From Thioalkalivibrio thiocyanodenitrificans ARhD 1 (GTDB lineage Bacteria; Pseudomonadota; Gammaproteobacteria; Ectothiorhodospirales; Ectothiorhodospiraceae), in contig NZ_KB900536.1 in the NCBI RefSeq assembly GCF_000378965.1, positions 1,852,052 through 1,916,051 of the forward strand: a stretch of 64,000 bases of DNA, given 5' to 3'. The position numbers and the translations under genes are program-made. Shown here piece by piece: positions 18,048-27,353 of the stretch (its first letter is position 1; each line of letters opens with the position of its first letter). The notes below the pieces were generated by a model. That model saw only the letters and a list, made by a program, of their open reading frames with translations, made no database searches and was not told the DNA's origin.

Positions 18048-19327
18048 AGCTGCTCATCGAGAACGGCCGCCTGGTGGACCCGGCCCAGGGTCTGGACCGT
18101 GTCGCAAGCATCTATATCCAGAGGGACGCGGTGGTGGCCCTGGACGAGGCGCCCGATGGCTTCGAACCCCAGCGACGCATCGATGCCGCCGGACGCCTGG
18201 TCATCCCCGGGGTGGTCGATCTGGCAGCGCGCCTGCGCGAACCCGGGCAGGAGCACAAGGCCACCATCGCCTCGGAGACCCGGGCCGCTTCGAGTGCAGG
18301 CATCACCACCCTGTGCTGCCCGCCGGATACCAACCCGCCCGTGGATTCTCCGGCGGAAGTGGAACTCATCACCCGGCGTGCCAAACAGGCCTGCGGCGTA
18401 CGCGTCCATGCACTGGGTGCACTGACCGCCGGGCTCGGGGGCGACCAGCTCTCGGAGATGGCTGCCCTCAAGCGCGCAGGGGTACTGGGGGTCAGCCAGG
18501 CGCTCAAACCCATGACCAGCCACCTGCTGCTGCGCCGGGCCATGGAGTACGCCGCCAGCCATGAACTGACCGTGTTCCTGCATCCCATCGACTGGTCGCT
18601 CAATGCCCATGGCTGCGTGCACGAAGGGCCCGTAGGCACCCGTCTGGGTCTGCCCGGCATCCCGGAGGCAGCGGAAACCGCGGCGCTCGGCATGATCCTG
18701 GCGCTCACCGAACAGACCGGCGTGCGGGTGCATCTGTGCCGCCTGTCGACGGCCCGGGCCGCACACCTGGTGGCGCGCGCACGCGCCGACGGACTGCCGG
18801 TGAGCGCCGACGTGGCGGCCCACCAGCTGTTCCTCACGGACATGGACGTGGCCGACTTCAACACCCTGTGCCATGTGATGCCCCCGCTTCGCAGCCAGCG
18901 TGACCGGGACGGTTTGCGCCAGGCGGTGGCCGACGGGGCGGTCTCGGTCATCTGCTCGGATCATCAGCCCCACGAGGCGGACACCAAGCTCGCACCTTTC
19001 CCGGACACCCAGCCCGGCATCTCGGCACTCGAAACCCTGGTGCCCCTGACACTGCGCCTGGTGGAAGAAGGAGTGCTGAACCTCACCGAGGCGGTGCGCT
19101 GCCTGACGGCGAGTCCCGCGGCGATCCTGGGCCTGCCGGTGGGTACCCTGGCACCGGGCCACCGGGCCGACATCTGCATCCTGGACATGGATGCGGACTA
19201 CGCTCCGGAGCCGGGCAACTGGGTCAGCCAGGGACGCAACAGCCCGTTCTTCGGATGGACGTTCCGGGGCCGCATCACCCACACCCTGGTGGCGGGACGG
19301 GTCATCTACGAACATGCACAGGGTTGA
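18044..19327 (+). CDS. pyrX: Dihydroorotase-like subunit PyrC' (PyrX), probably inactive
   Basis: A 427-residue amidohydrolase-fold protein in the pyrB operon. Active dihydroorotases have DxHxH near residue 60; here the segment reads [11 protein letters not shown] (59-68), so both metal-binding histidines are replaced. The later H-x-x-H-x-S-T-type motif reads HLCRLST, again losing a His, although DHQPHE near residue 308 remains. Such proteins in Pseudomonas are structural partners needed for ATCase assembly. A functional pyrC must lie elsewhere. It overlaps pyrB by four bases. Confidence 0.9.
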   Translation: MKLLIENGRLVDPAQGLDRVASIYIQRDAVVALDEAPDGFEPQRRIDAAGRLVIPGVVDLAARLREPGQEHKATIASETRAASSAGITTLCCPPDTNPPVDSPAEVELITRRAKQACGVRVHALGALTAGLGGDQLSEMAALKRAGVLGVSQALKPMTSHLLLRRAMEYAASHELTVFLHPIDWSLNAHGCVHEGPVGTRLGLPGIPEAAETAALGMILALTEQTGVRVHLCRLSTARAAHLVARARADGLPVSADVAAHQLFLTDMDVADFNTLCHVMPPLRSQRDRDGLRQAVADGAVSVICSDHQPHEADTKLAPFPDTQPGISALETLVPLTLRLVEEGVLNLTEAVRCLTASPAAILGLPVGTLAPGHRADICILDMDADYAPEPGNWVSQGRNSPFFGWTFRGRITHTLVAGRVIYEHAQG

Positions 19328-19363
19328 AGGCGTCTTTTTGCCGCAGAGACACGGAACGAAGCC

Positions 19364-20233
19364 ATGAACAAGCCCCATCGCGGCACCATTTTTGTCGAGG
19401 ACGCGAATATCCTCGCCCACGACGCCTTCGCAGGTGAGCAGTACATCCTGCGCGTGCATGCGCCCCGCTGTGCGCAGAGCGCCGAACCCGGCAGCTTTGC
19501 CCACATCCAGTGCGATCCCCTGCTGCCCTTGCGCCGGCCGTTGTCCATCATGCGCTCGGACCCCCGGGCGGGCTGGGTGGAGTTTCTCTACAAGGCGGTG
19601 GGGGAAGGTACCCGCCTGCTGGCGCGCAGAGCCGTGGGCGAGACCCTCAGCATCATGGGTCCCATCGGCAAACCGTTCCAGCCCCATGGCGATCGGCCTC
19701 TGGCACTGCTGCTTGGCGGCGGTGTCGGCATCCCGCCCATGGTGTTTCTCGCCTCGATGCTGCGTGCAAACCCGGCGTATCAACCGGTGGTGTTCATGGG
19801 TTCCGAGGCACCATTTCCGTTCAGGACACGGCCATCCGGGATCATGCTGCCGGGGATGCCCGATGGCGTGATCGCCACCATGCCCCTGCTCGAGGACTGG
19901 GGTGTCCCCTGCCGGCTCACCAGCCTGTCGGGCTTCTCCGGCTGTCATGAGGGTTACGTCACCGACCTGGCCAGGCTGTGGCTGGACGCGCTGGAAGGAC
20001 CCGCAAGACACCGGGTCGAGATCTTCGCCTGCGGCCCCCACCCGATGCTGGAGGCGTGCGCTCGGCTGGCGGTGGAGTATCACCTCCCCTGTCAGGTTTC
20101 ACTGGAGGAATTCATGGCCTGCGCCGTGGGCGGTTGCGCCGGATGCGTGGTGGAAGTCAGGACGGATCAGGGTCCCGCCATGAAGCGGGTATGCGTGGAC
20201 GGGCCGGTGTTTGACGCGAAGACAGTGTTTTGA
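19364..20233 (+). CDS. Dihydroorotate dehydrogenase electron-transfer subunit-like (PyrK-like) protein
   Basis: A 289-residue ferredoxin-reductase-type flavoprotein. An FAD-binding beta-barrel contains RRPLSIM (about 58-64), a nucleotide-binding domain has LLLGGGVGIPPMVFLASML (about 115-133) and CGPHPMLEACA, and the C-terminus carries a [2Fe-2S] cluster motif C-x4-C-x2-C then a fourth Cys (CAVGGCAGC...VCVDGP). This is the PyrK layout. No PyrDB partner is next door, so the electron acceptor is uncertain. It follows pyrX by 36 bases. Its stop codon abuts a heptamer repeat. Confidence 0.85.
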   Translation: MNKPHRGTIFVEDANILAHDAFAGEQYILRVHAPRCAQSAEPGSFAHIQCDPLLPLRRPLSIMRSDPRAGWVEFLYKAVGEGTRLLARRAVGETLSIMGPIGKPFQPHGDRPLALLLGGGVGIPPMVFLASMLRANPAYQPVVFMGSEAPFPFRTRPSGIMLPGMPDGVIATMPLLEDWGVPCRLTSLSGFSGCHEGYVTDLARLWLDALEGPARHRVEIFACGPHPMLEACARLAVEYHLPCQVSLEEFMACAVGGCAGCVVEVRTDQGPAMKRVCVDGPVFDAKTVF

Positions 20234-20355
20234 AGTGGGAAGTGTGAATTGGGAACTCGGAAATGGAATAACTTGACTTCTCACTTCTCACTTCTCACTT
20301 CCCACTTCTCACTTCCCACTTCCCACTTCATCTCCCCCTTCCCAATTCACACTTT
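20232..20355. repeat. Heptamer array with eight ACTTCYC-type direct units and flanking inverted arms
   Basis: Bases 20276-20331 are eight consecutive 7-base units: ACTTCTC three times, ACTTCCC, ACTTCTC, ACTTCCC twice, ACTTCAT. To the left, 20232-20254 carries a 23-base arm (units AAGTGGG, AAGTGTG, AATTGGG) identical to one at 34115-34137. Its last 15 bases are inverted at 20340-20354. It lies between convergent genes. Confidence 0.9.
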
Positions 20356-20360
20356 GCACC

Positions 20361-21566
20361 TCATTCGTCCTTGTCAAGGCCGCTCTCCGACAGCGGCTTG
20401 AGATCATCGAAGTGGGTGGCGGGAGGGCGGGCGCTTTCCGCCGGGGGCGGGGTGACGACGTCGCTGGGCATCTGCAGGGAATCGTCGGCCTCCTTGGTGG
20501 CCTTCACGCCGCCGCCAAAGTGGATACGCCATTCCAGATCCCCACGGGAATCGGCCTTGGCAAGCGCCTCCTGCAGGCTGATCGTACCCGCCTTGTGCAG
20601 CTCGAACAGGGACTGGTCGAAGGTATGCATGCCTACAGAGGCGCCCTTTCCGATGATCTCCTTGATCCCGCTGACCTCGCCCTTGCGGATCAGTTCGGAG
20701 ATGTAGGGCGTGTTGAGCAGTACTTCGGTGGCGGGCAGGCGGGTGCCGTCCTTGGTGGTCACCAGCCGCTGGCACATGATGCCCTTGATGTTGAGAGACA
20801 GATCCATGAGGATCTGCCGCCGGGAATCCGGCGGGAAGAAGTTGATGATGCGGTCCAGGGCCTGATTGGCGTTGACCGCATGAATGGTGGAGAGCACGAG
20901 GTGGCCGGTATCGGCGTAGCTGAGCGCGGCCTCCATGGTTTTCAGGTCCCGGATTTCTCCGATCATGATCACGTCCGGCGCTTCGCGCATGGCCTCGCGC
21001 AGGGCGTTCTCGTAGGACATGGTGTCGAGCCCCACCTCCCGCTGCCCGACGATGGACTTGCGGTGGGTGAATGAATACTCGATCGGATCCTCCACCGTGA
21101 GGATGTGACCGTAGGTCTGCGCGTTTCGGTAGTCGATCATGGACGCCAGCGAGGTGGATTTACCCGAGCCGGTGGAGCCCGCCACGATCACAAGGCCATT
21201 CTTGCCCAGCACCAGATCCTTGAGCACAACAGGCAGATGGAGCTGCTCGATCGTGGGGACGTCCGACTTGATGTAACGGATCACCATAGAGACTTCGCCG
21301 CGCTGCATGTAGATGTTCACGCGAAAGCGCCCCAACTCCTCCACGGAGATGCCGATGTTCATTTCCCGGGTGCGCTCGAACTCCTCGATCTTGCGTTCAT
21401 CCAGCAGTTCATAGGCTATGTCCCTGACCGCTCCCGGCGCAAGCGGCTGGCGGCTCATGGGCCGCATCTCGCCCTCGACCTTCACACTGGCCGGCGCGCC
21501 CACCGTGAAGAACAGGTCCGACGCCTCCTTCTTCACCATCAGTTTGAGATAGGGCTCGATTTGCAT
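20361..21566 (-). CDS. PilT/PilU family ATPase, third paralogue
   Basis: A 401-residue GspE/PilT-type hexameric ATPase. N-terminal PAS-like part, Walker A GSTGSGKST (about 137-145), Asp/His boxes around TVEDPIEY, Walker B region DVIMIGEIRD. It resembles PilU more than PilT and lacks the PilT AIRNLIRE motif. The C-terminal tail is Pro-rich and acidic. ATG 21566 is preferred; a longer frame starts at a TTG inside the heptamer repeat. It follows pilU in the same direction, so pilT-pilU-(this gene) form a row. Role inferred: accessory retraction ATPase. Confidence 0.88.
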   Translation of the reverse strand: MQIEPYLKLMVKKEASDLFFTVGAPASVKVEGEMRPMSRQPLAPGAVRDIAYELLDERKIEEFERTREMNIGISVEELGRFRVNIYMQRGEVSMVIRYIKSDVPTIEQLHLPVVLKDLVLGKNGLVIVAGSTGSGKSTSLASMIDYRNAQTYGHILTVEDPIEYSFTHRKSIVGQREVGLDTMSYENALREAMREAPDVIMIGEIRDLKTMEAALSYADTGHLVLSTIHAVNANQALDRIINFFPPDSRRQILMDLSLNIKGIMCQRLVTTKDGTRLPATEVLLNTPYISELIRKGEVSGIKEIIGKGASVGMHTFDQSLFELHKAGTISLQEALAKADSRGDLEWRIHFGGGVKATKEADDSLQMPSDVVTPPPAESARPPATHFDDLKPLSESGLDKDE

Positions 21567-21580
21567 AAAGGCAGTCTCAA

Positions 21581-21679
21581 GTGGCAAGTCTCAAGTGGCA
21601 AGGGTTCCCTCCCCAACCCTTCCCCTCATGGGGGAGAGCCGGGTGGGGGTGGTTTCCCTTGCCACTTGAGACTTGCCAC
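21581..21679. repeat. Inverted heptamer-unit repeat between two PilU-type genes
   Basis: Bases 21581-21604 and 21656-21679 are perfect 24-base inverted copies made of AAGTGGC and AAGTCTC units, with a 51-base loop rich in CCCTCCCC and GGGGGAG. The left part runs on to 21571. The pilU stop codon lies directly beside the right arm, and the TTG of the longest reading of the next gene lies in the left arm. Confidence 0.9.
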
Positions 21680-21681
21680 TG

Positions 21682-22848
21682 TCATTTAAGCATGCCGGAT
21701 TCCTCCGGCGATTCCTCCATTTGCAGGTTCTCGGTATCCTCCAGGAGATTTTCCCGGCGGGCCCGTTTGCTGTCGAGCTTGATGCGCAGACGCAGGTCGT
21801 TGACCGAATCCGCATTGCGCAATGCATCCTCGTAGCTGATCTGACCCATCTCGAACAACTGGAACAGAGCCTGGTCGAAGGTCTGCATGCCCAGTTCATT
21901 GGACTCGGCCATCAGTTCCTTCATGGCGTGAACCTCGCCCTTGAAGATCAGATCCGCCATGAGCGGCGAGTTGATCATGATCTCCACGGCCGGCACTCGG
22001 CCCTTGCCGTCGCTCTTGGGGATCAGGCGCTGGGAAACCAGCCCCTTGAGGTTGAGTGACAGGTCCATGAGCAATTGCTGGCGCCGCTCCTCGGGGAAGA
22101 AGTTGATGATGCGGTCCAGTGCCTGGTTGGTACTGTTGGCGTGCAGGGTGGACAGACACAGGTGCCCGGTCTCTGCAAAGGCGATTGCATGATCCATGGT
22201 CTCCCGGTCCCGGATCTCGCCGATCAGGATCACGTCGGGTGCCTGTCTCAGTGTGTTCTTGAGCGCGATCTCGTAGCTCTCGGTATCCACGCCCACCTCG
22301 CGCTGGGTGACCAGGCAGTTGACGTGGTAATGCACGAACTCAATGGGATCCTCGATGGTAACGATATGGCCGTAGCTGTTCTGGTTGCGATATCCGATCA
22401 TGGCTGCCAGCGAGGTGGATTTACCCGATCCCGTACCGCCCACGAAGATCACGAGCCCGCGCCGGGCCATGGAGATGTCCTTCACCTGGGGCGGCAGATT
22501 GAGTTCCTCGGTGGTGGGAATCTCGGTGGTGATGACCCGGAGCACCATACCCGCGCTGCCCCGCTGGGTGAACGCACTGACGCGGAACCGCGAAACGCCT
22601 GGAAGGCTGATGGCGAAGTTGCATTCCTGGGAACGCTCATACTCGGCCGCCTGGCGATCGTTCATGATTGACCGCACCAGCACCTGGGTGTGGGCAGGCG
22701 AAAGGGGTTGATTGGTGATGGGTGTCATTCGCCCGTCGACCTTCATGGACGGCGGTGCACCCACGGTGACAAACAGGTCCGAGCCCTTCTTGCTGAGCAG
22801 GGTCCGGAGCAGGTCGTGCATGAATCGTATGGCCTTTTCTCGATCCAT
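21682..22848 (-). CDS. pilU: Twitching motility ATPase PilU
   Basis: A 388-residue PilT-family ATPase assisting pilus retraction. Close to Pseudomonas PilU: KKGSDLFVTVGAPPSMKVDG, GGTGSGKSTSLAAMIGYRN (Walker A), TIEDPIEFVH, LRQAPDVILIGEIRDRETMD (Walker B) and GMQTFDQALFQLFEMGQISY. The open frame extends 54 codons upstream; ATG 22848 begins the conserved sequence and has GAGG about eight bases before it. It follows pilT by 52 bases. Confidence 0.93.
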   Translation of the reverse strand: MDREKAIRFMHDLLRTLLSKKGSDLFVTVGAPPSMKVDGRMTPITNQPLSPAHTQVLVRSIMNDRQAAEYERSQECNFAISLPGVSRFRVSAFTQRGSAGMVLRVITTEIPTTEELNLPPQVKDISMARRGLVIFVGGTGSGKSTSLAAMIGYRNQNSYGHIVTIEDPIEFVHYHVNCLVTQREVGVDTESYEIALKNTLRQAPDVILIGEIRDRETMDHAIAFAETGHLCLSTLHANSTNQALDRIINFFPEERRQQLLMDLSLNLKGLVSQRLIPKSDGKGRVPAVEIMINSPLMADLIFKGEVHAMKELMAESNELGMQTFDQALFQLFEMGQISYEDALRNADSVNDLRLRIKLDSKRARRENLLEDTENLQMEESPEESGMLK

Positions 22849-22900
22849 TATGAAAGCCTCGTCAAACGGTCGTCGGAGTGCCCCGCGGACACAGGCAGGC

Positions 22901-23935
22901 TCACAGGCTGTCCGGGTTGGTCGCCTTGCGGCGGGCGTCTTCCTTGCCGATGATACCCCGCGCCAGCAGTTCCTTGAGACTGGAATCCAGGGTCTGCATA
23001 CCGACACCATGGCTGGTCTGGATCGCCGAGTACATCTGGGCGATCTTGTTCTCCCGGATCAGGTTGCGGATGGCCGGTGTGCCCAGCATGATCTCATGGG
23101 CCGCCACGCGCCCGCCGCCGATGCGCTTGAGCAGGGTCTGGGAGATGACGGCACGCAGGGACTCGGACAGCATCGCCCGCACCATGTCCTTTTCCGCCGC
23201 CGGGAACACATCCACGATACGGTCGATGGTCTTGGCCGCGGAACTGGTGTGCAGGGTGCCGAACACCAGGTGACCGGTCTCGGCTGCGGTGAGCGCCAGG
23301 CGAATGGTCTCCAGATCGCGCATCTCGCCCACCAGCACGGTGTCCGGGTCTTCGCGCAGCGCCGATCGCAGGGCCTCGTTGAAACCCAGAGTGTCCCGGT
23401 GCACCTCGCGCTGGTTGACCAGACACTTCTTGCTCTCGTGCACGAACTCGATGGGATCCTCGATGGTCAGAATGTGCCCGTACTCGGTTTCGTTCTTGTG
23501 ATTGATCATGGCGGCCAGCGTGGTGGACTTGCCCGACCCTGTGGGGCCGGTCACCAGCACGATACCCCTCGGGTATTCCGAGATCGGTTCAAAGATGCGC
23601 GGGCAGTTGAGTTCCTCCAGTGAGAGAATCTTGCTGGGGATGGTCCGAAAGACGGCGCCGGCGCCACGGTTGTGATTGAAGGCATTGACCCGAAAACGTG
23701 CAAGGCCTGGGATCTCGAAGGAAAAATCCGTTTCCAGGAACTCCTCGAAATCCTTGCGCTGCTTGTCGTTCATGATGTCGTACACCATGCCGTGAACTTC
23801 CTTGTGTTCCAGGGCGGGTACGTTGATGCGCCGCACGTCGCCATCCACCCGGATCATGGGCGGCAGTCCGGCGGAAAGGTGCAGATCCGAGGCACCGTTC
23901 TTGACCCCGAACGCGAGCAGCTGCGTAATGTCCAT
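22901..23935 (-). CDS. pilT: Type IV pilus retraction ATPase PilT
   Basis: A 344-residue hexameric ATPase that depolymerises pilin during twitching. MDITQLLAFGVKNGASDLHLS at the start, Walker A GPTGSGKST (130-138), Asp box TIEDPIEFVH, Walker B TVLVGEMRD, and the retraction-specific AIRNLIRE motif near residue 286 are all present, so it is a true PilT. It is divergent from the yggS-proC-yggT group, the usual arrangement in this class, across a 192-base gap. Confidence 0.97.
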   Translation of the reverse strand: MDITQLLAFGVKNGASDLHLSAGLPPMIRVDGDVRRINVPALEHKEVHGMVYDIMNDKQRKDFEEFLETDFSFEIPGLARFRVNAFNHNRGAGAVFRTIPSKILSLEELNCPRIFEPISEYPRGIVLVTGPTGSGKSTTLAAMINHKNETEYGHILTIEDPIEFVHESKKCLVNQREVHRDTLGFNEALRSALREDPDTVLVGEMRDLETIRLALTAAETGHLVFGTLHTSSAAKTIDRIVDVFPAAEKDMVRAMLSESLRAVISQTLLKRIGGGRVAAHEIMLGTPAIRNLIRENKIAQMYSAIQTSHGVGMQTLDSSLKELLARGIIGKEDARRKATNPDSL

Positions 23936-24127
23936 TCAATCCCCCAAGTCTGGCGCCCTGTCAGGCTTTTGCGCGGAGTCTGCCCGCCGCCGGCCGGGGC
24001 GTGAAGCGGCATCGCGCATGAACGGTAGTTAACACCGGGCAGACGGATGTCTCCTGATACACGGCCCGTGTCGGAGAGTGGGGCCGAAATCTGAACCAGC
24101 AACCGGATTGGAATATAGCACAGCACC

Positions 24128-24826
24128 ATGGACACCTTCTGCGACAGACTCCATCACCTCCAGGCGCACATCGCCGAGACGGCAATTCGCTACGGCAGGG
24201 CGCCTGAAGAGATCCGCCTGCTCGCCGTGAGCAAGACGCATCCGGTGGAGCGGGTGCGCGAGGCGATCGACTGCGGTCAACGCGCCTTCGGCGAGAACTA
24301 CGTGCAGGAGATGGCGGAGAAGGCCAGGGCACTGGCGGACCTCGAGGTGGAGTGGCATTTCATCGGGCCGATCCAGAGCAACAAGACACGGCTCATCGCC
24401 GAACTGTCCGGCTGGGTGCACTCGGTGGATCGTGAGAAGATCGCCCGCCGTCTGAGCGAGCAACGCCCGGCGGGCGCGCCGCCCATCCAGACCTGCCTGC
24501 AGGTCAATGTCAGCGGCGAGGAAAGCAAGTCCGGCGCCGATCCGGCAGACCTGCCCGCGCTGGCGCAGGCCGTGGCCGGTCTGCCCGGGCTTGAATTGCG
24601 CGGACTCATGGCCATACCGGCCGCCACCGACGACGCGGCCCTTCAGCGTCAGGCGTTTGCCCGGGTCCGGGAACTCATGGAGGACCTGCAACGCCGGGGC
24701 CACCGCCTGGACACCCTCTCCATGGGCATGAGCAACGACCTGGAGGCGGCCATCGCCGAGGGCGCTACAATCGTGCGCGTGGGCACGGCCCTGTTCGGCG
24801 CCCGCCAAAAGCCGACCGGCAAGTAA
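24128..24826 (+). CDS. yggS: YggS family pyridoxal phosphate homeostasis protein
   Basis: A 232-residue single-domain TIM-barrel PLP-binding protein (PLPBP) that buffers pyridoxal phosphate without known catalysis. The PLP-binding lysine is in LLAVSKTHPVE (Lys about 36), with FGENYVQEM, WHFIGPIQSNK, VNVSGEESKSG and LSMGMSNDLEAAI following. It is divergent from pilT and upstream of proC and yggT, a conserved neighbourhood. Confidence 0.94.
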   Translation: MDTFCDRLHHLQAHIAETAIRYGRAPEEIRLLAVSKTHPVERVREAIDCGQRAFGENYVQEMAEKARALADLEVEWHFIGPIQSNKTRLIAELSGWVHSVDREKIARRLSEQRPAGAPPIQTCLQVNVSGEESKSGADPADLPALAQAVAGLPGLELRGLMAIPAATDDAALQRQAFARVRELMEDLQRRGHRLDTLSMGMSNDLEAAIAEGATIVRVGTALFGARQKPTGK

Positions 24827-24998
24827 GTCCAATGCGCCCGGGGACCGGGCCCGGCTTCAGCTGACGGCACCCCTTCATAGACTGCCGGCTTCGACGGGGA
24901 GCAGCCGGCACCTCACTCACGACCGGTTCGGCAGGTGGCCTTGACCGGGCCGGGATGAGTATCATCTGGACCATGAGCAACCTGCGGACACCCTCGTC

Positions 24999-25826
24999 AT
25001 GAACGAACCCATCGCATTCATCGGTGCCGGCAACATGGCCCGGAGCCTGATCGGCGGACTCATCCAGGACGGCTGGCCGGAGGACGCCCTGTGGGCGGTG
25101 GATCCGGATGCGGCACAACGGGAAGGCGTCTCGCGGCGCTGGCCGAGGGTGCACGTGCACGCCGACGCCGACCAGGCGGTGGCCCATGCGGACGTGCTGG
25201 TCCTGGCGGTAAAGCCGCAGGTGCTCGGGGGCGTGGCCCGCGGGCTTGCCGGGGCCGTGCAGGCCCGGGGTCCGCTGGTGGTGTCCATCGCCGCCGGAGT
25301 GCGTGGCGAGGACATCGAACGCTGGCTGGGCGGCGATCTCCCGGTGGTGCGATGCATGCCCAACACGCCTGCGCTGGTGGGCAGCGGCGCCACGGCGCTG
25401 GTGGCCAATGCACGCGTCAGCTCCGATCAGAAGGCGGTGGCAGAGTCCATACTGCGGGCCGTGGGTCTTACCGTCTGGCTGGACGACGAGGCCGCCCTGG
25501 ATGCGGTCACCGCCCTGTCCGGGAGCGGGCCCGCTTACTGCTTCCTGGTCATGGAGGCCATGGAGGACGCCGGTGTGCAGCTGGGGCTGCCCCGGGAGAC
25601 GGCGCGTCTGCTGGCGCTCCAGACCGCCTTCGGGGCAGCCAAGCTGGCGCTGGAATCCGAGGAGGATGCGGCCACGCTGCGCGCCCGGGTCACTTCCCGG
25701 GGAGGCACCACTGAACAGGCCCTGCAGGTACTGGAATCCGGCGGGCTACGGGAGCTGCTGGCCCGGGCGCTGACCGCCGCCCGGGACCGCTCGCGGGAAC
25801 TGGCCGATCAACTGGGCAGGGACTGA
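24999..25826 (+). CDS. proC: Pyrroline-5-carboxylate reductase ProC
   Basis: The last step of proline synthesis, NAD(P)H reduction of pyrroline-5-carboxylate. A 275-residue protein with an N-terminal Rossmann fold (IAFIGAGNMARSLIGGL), VLAVKPQVL, MPNTPALVGSGATAL and the C-terminal dimerisation signature ALSGSGPAYCFLVMEAMEDA and TSRGGTTEQAL. It follows yggS after a 172-base gap with no evident signal. Confidence 0.96.
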   Translation: MNEPIAFIGAGNMARSLIGGLIQDGWPEDALWAVDPDAAQREGVSRRWPRVHVHADADQAVAHADVLVLAVKPQVLGGVARGLAGAVQARGPLVVSIAAGVRGEDIERWLGGDLPVVRCMPNTPALVGSGATALVANARVSSDQKAVAESILRAVGLTVWLDDEAALDAVTALSGSGPAYCFLVMEAMEDAGVQLGLPRETARLLALQTAFGAAKLALESEEDAATLRARVTSRGGTTEQALQVLESGGLRELLARALTAARDRSRELADQLGRD

Positions 25827-25879
25827 GCGCCCGGCGACGTGTTCACGGGCCATGAGCCCGCAAGGAGAACCATCACACC

Positions 25880-26440
25880 ATGCCTACCCCCCTTCAGGAT
25901 GTCAGCGTCTTTCTGGTCTCCACCCTGCTCAGCCTGTACGTGATCGCACTCATGCTGCGCATGCTGCTGGCCATGGCGCGCGCAGACTTCTACAACCCGA
26001 TCTCCCAGTTCCTGGTCACCGTGACCAACCCGCCCGTGCTGCTGCTGCGCCGGTTCGTGCCGCCGCTGGGCCGGCTGGACACATCGGTGCTCCTGCTGAT
26101 CATAGTGCTGAAAATGCTTGAGATCTGGCTGGTGGCGACGATGCGGGGCGTGAACCCCCCGTTCGGCGTGGTGTTCATGGTGACGGTGTTCCAGCTGTTG
26201 CAATTGCTGATCTACATCTACATCGTGAGCATTATCATTCACGCGATCATGAGCTGGTTCATGGCCGCCGGCGGCCACATGGGGCGCAACCCCCTGTCCG
26301 GCCTTCTCCACAGCCTCAATCGCCCGATACTGGATCCCATTCGCCGCGTCATGCCGCAGATGGGCATGGTGGACCTCTCTCCCCTGGTGGCGATCATCGG
26401 CCTCAATGTGCTGCTGATCCTTCTGCGCTCGCTTTTCTGA
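25880..26440 (+). CDS. yggT: YggT family membrane protein
   Basis: A 186-residue inner-membrane protein with two YggT repeats, each of two helices (about 12-32 and 60-80; 105-125 and 160-182). Each repeat has an FYNPISQFLV- or GRNPLSGLLHSL-like loop followed by NPPVLLLRRFVPP or NRPILDPIRRVMP. The family is linked to membrane integrity and osmotic tolerance, mechanism unknown. It follows proC by 53 bases with an AAGGAG ribosome site. Confidence 0.92.
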   Translation: MPTPLQDVSVFLVSTLLSLYVIALMLRMLLAMARADFYNPISQFLVTVTNPPVLLLRRFVPPLGRLDTSVLLLIIVLKMLEIWLVATMRGVNPPFGVVFMVTVFQLLQLLIYIYIVSIIIHAIMSWFMAAGGHMGRNPLSGLLHSLNRPILDPIRRVMPQMGMVDLSPLVAIIGLNVLLILLRSLF

Positions 26441-26449
26441 CCCCCCGGC

Positions 26450-26752
26450 GTGACCGAAGGATATTATCGTTGGGAGGATGAGCATCTCTATCTTCGGCTT
26501 CGGGTACAGCCCCGGGCCTCGCGGGACGGCGTGGGTGACGTATTGGGAGACCGGCTCAAGATTCAGTTGACCGCACCACCCGTGGATGGCAAGGCCAACG
26601 AGCACCTGATCCGTTTCATGGCCCGCTCTTTCGGTGTGAAACGCAGCGCCGTACGGATCACCGCCGGCGAAACCGGCCGGGACAAGACCCTGCGCATCAG
26701 CGCACCGGGCCGTCTTCCGGCGGCATTCCCGACCCTGGCGCCGCCCCGCTGA
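26450..26752 (+). CDS. yggU: YggU family (DUF167) protein
   Basis: A 100-residue protein of the DUF167/YggU family: LRVQPRASRDGV (about 17-28), LKIQLTAPPVDGKANEHLIRF and VRITAGETGRDKTLRI. The structure is known for the family; the function is not. It starts at GTG nine bases after yggT, completing the yggS-proC-yggT-yggU group. Confidence 0.9.
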   Translation: MTEGYYRWEDEHLYLRLRVQPRASRDGVGDVLGDRLKIQLTAPPVDGKANEHLIRFMARSFGVKRSAVRITAGETGRDKTLRISAPGRLPAAFPTLAPPR

Positions 26753-26857
26753 AAACCCGCGCTCGCATGGATGTTTTTTGGCTACACTTGCAATGAGGGG
26801 GACGTTCGAAACCCCTTACACCAGGAACCACGGTACGCAACGGAGGAGCATCGCCAC

Positions 26858-27307
26858 ATGAAACCCTTGCATGTCATACACACAGTTCTGCTGCTCGCAC
26901 TCGTCATCGCACCGGGTGCCAAGGCGCAGGCGGGAGGTCAACAGGACTTTGGCGATTTCGTGGTGCACTTCAACGCCATCAATACGGATTTCCTTGCACC
27001 CTCCGTCGCGAGTTCCTACGGGATCACCCGAAGCCGAAACCGTGCACTGGTCAACATCAGTGTCATGAAGAAGGCATTGGGCGTGACCGCCGAGCCGCAG
27101 CTTGCACATGTCACCGGCAAGAGCGTCAACCTGCGCGGTCAGACCCGCAACCTGTCGTTCCGCGAGATCAGGGACGAATCAGCGATCTATTACCTGGCAG
27201 AGATCGGCATTGATGACGGCGAAACCCTCGACTTCGTGATCCAGGCCGTGCCCCGAGGCGGCGACCCCCTGGACATTCGTTTTCGCCAGCAGTTCTTTAC
27301 ACGCTGA
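26858..27307 (+). CDS. DUF4426 periplasmic protein
   Basis: A 149-residue secreted protein. A signal peptide (about 1-24, ending AKAQA) precedes a beta-rich DUF4426-type domain: FGDFVVHFNAINTDFLAPSVA, YGITRSRNRALVNISV and a C-terminal YLAEIGIDDGETLDFVIQA. The family commonly follows yggT/yggU or metW in gammaproteobacteria and has no known function. ATG 26858 has GGAGGAG upstream and starts the signal peptide; the longer frame is not supported. Confidence 0.85.
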   Translation: MKPLHVIHTVLLLALVIAPGAKAQAGGQQDFGDFVVHFNAINTDFLAPSVASSYGITRSRNRALVNISVMKKALGVTAEPQLAHVTGKSVNLRGQTRNLSFREIRDESAIYYLAEIGIDDGETLDFVIQAVPRGGDPLDIRFRQQFFTR

Positions 27308-27353
27308 CGGGGCCGACGGCCCCGGCAGGTGCGGGGCGGCGCAATGCCGGCAC

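Noticed and set aside
20276-20331. Direct repeats considered as a CRISPR array
   Set aside because: Units are only seven bases, contiguous, with no spacers and no cas genes in the window.
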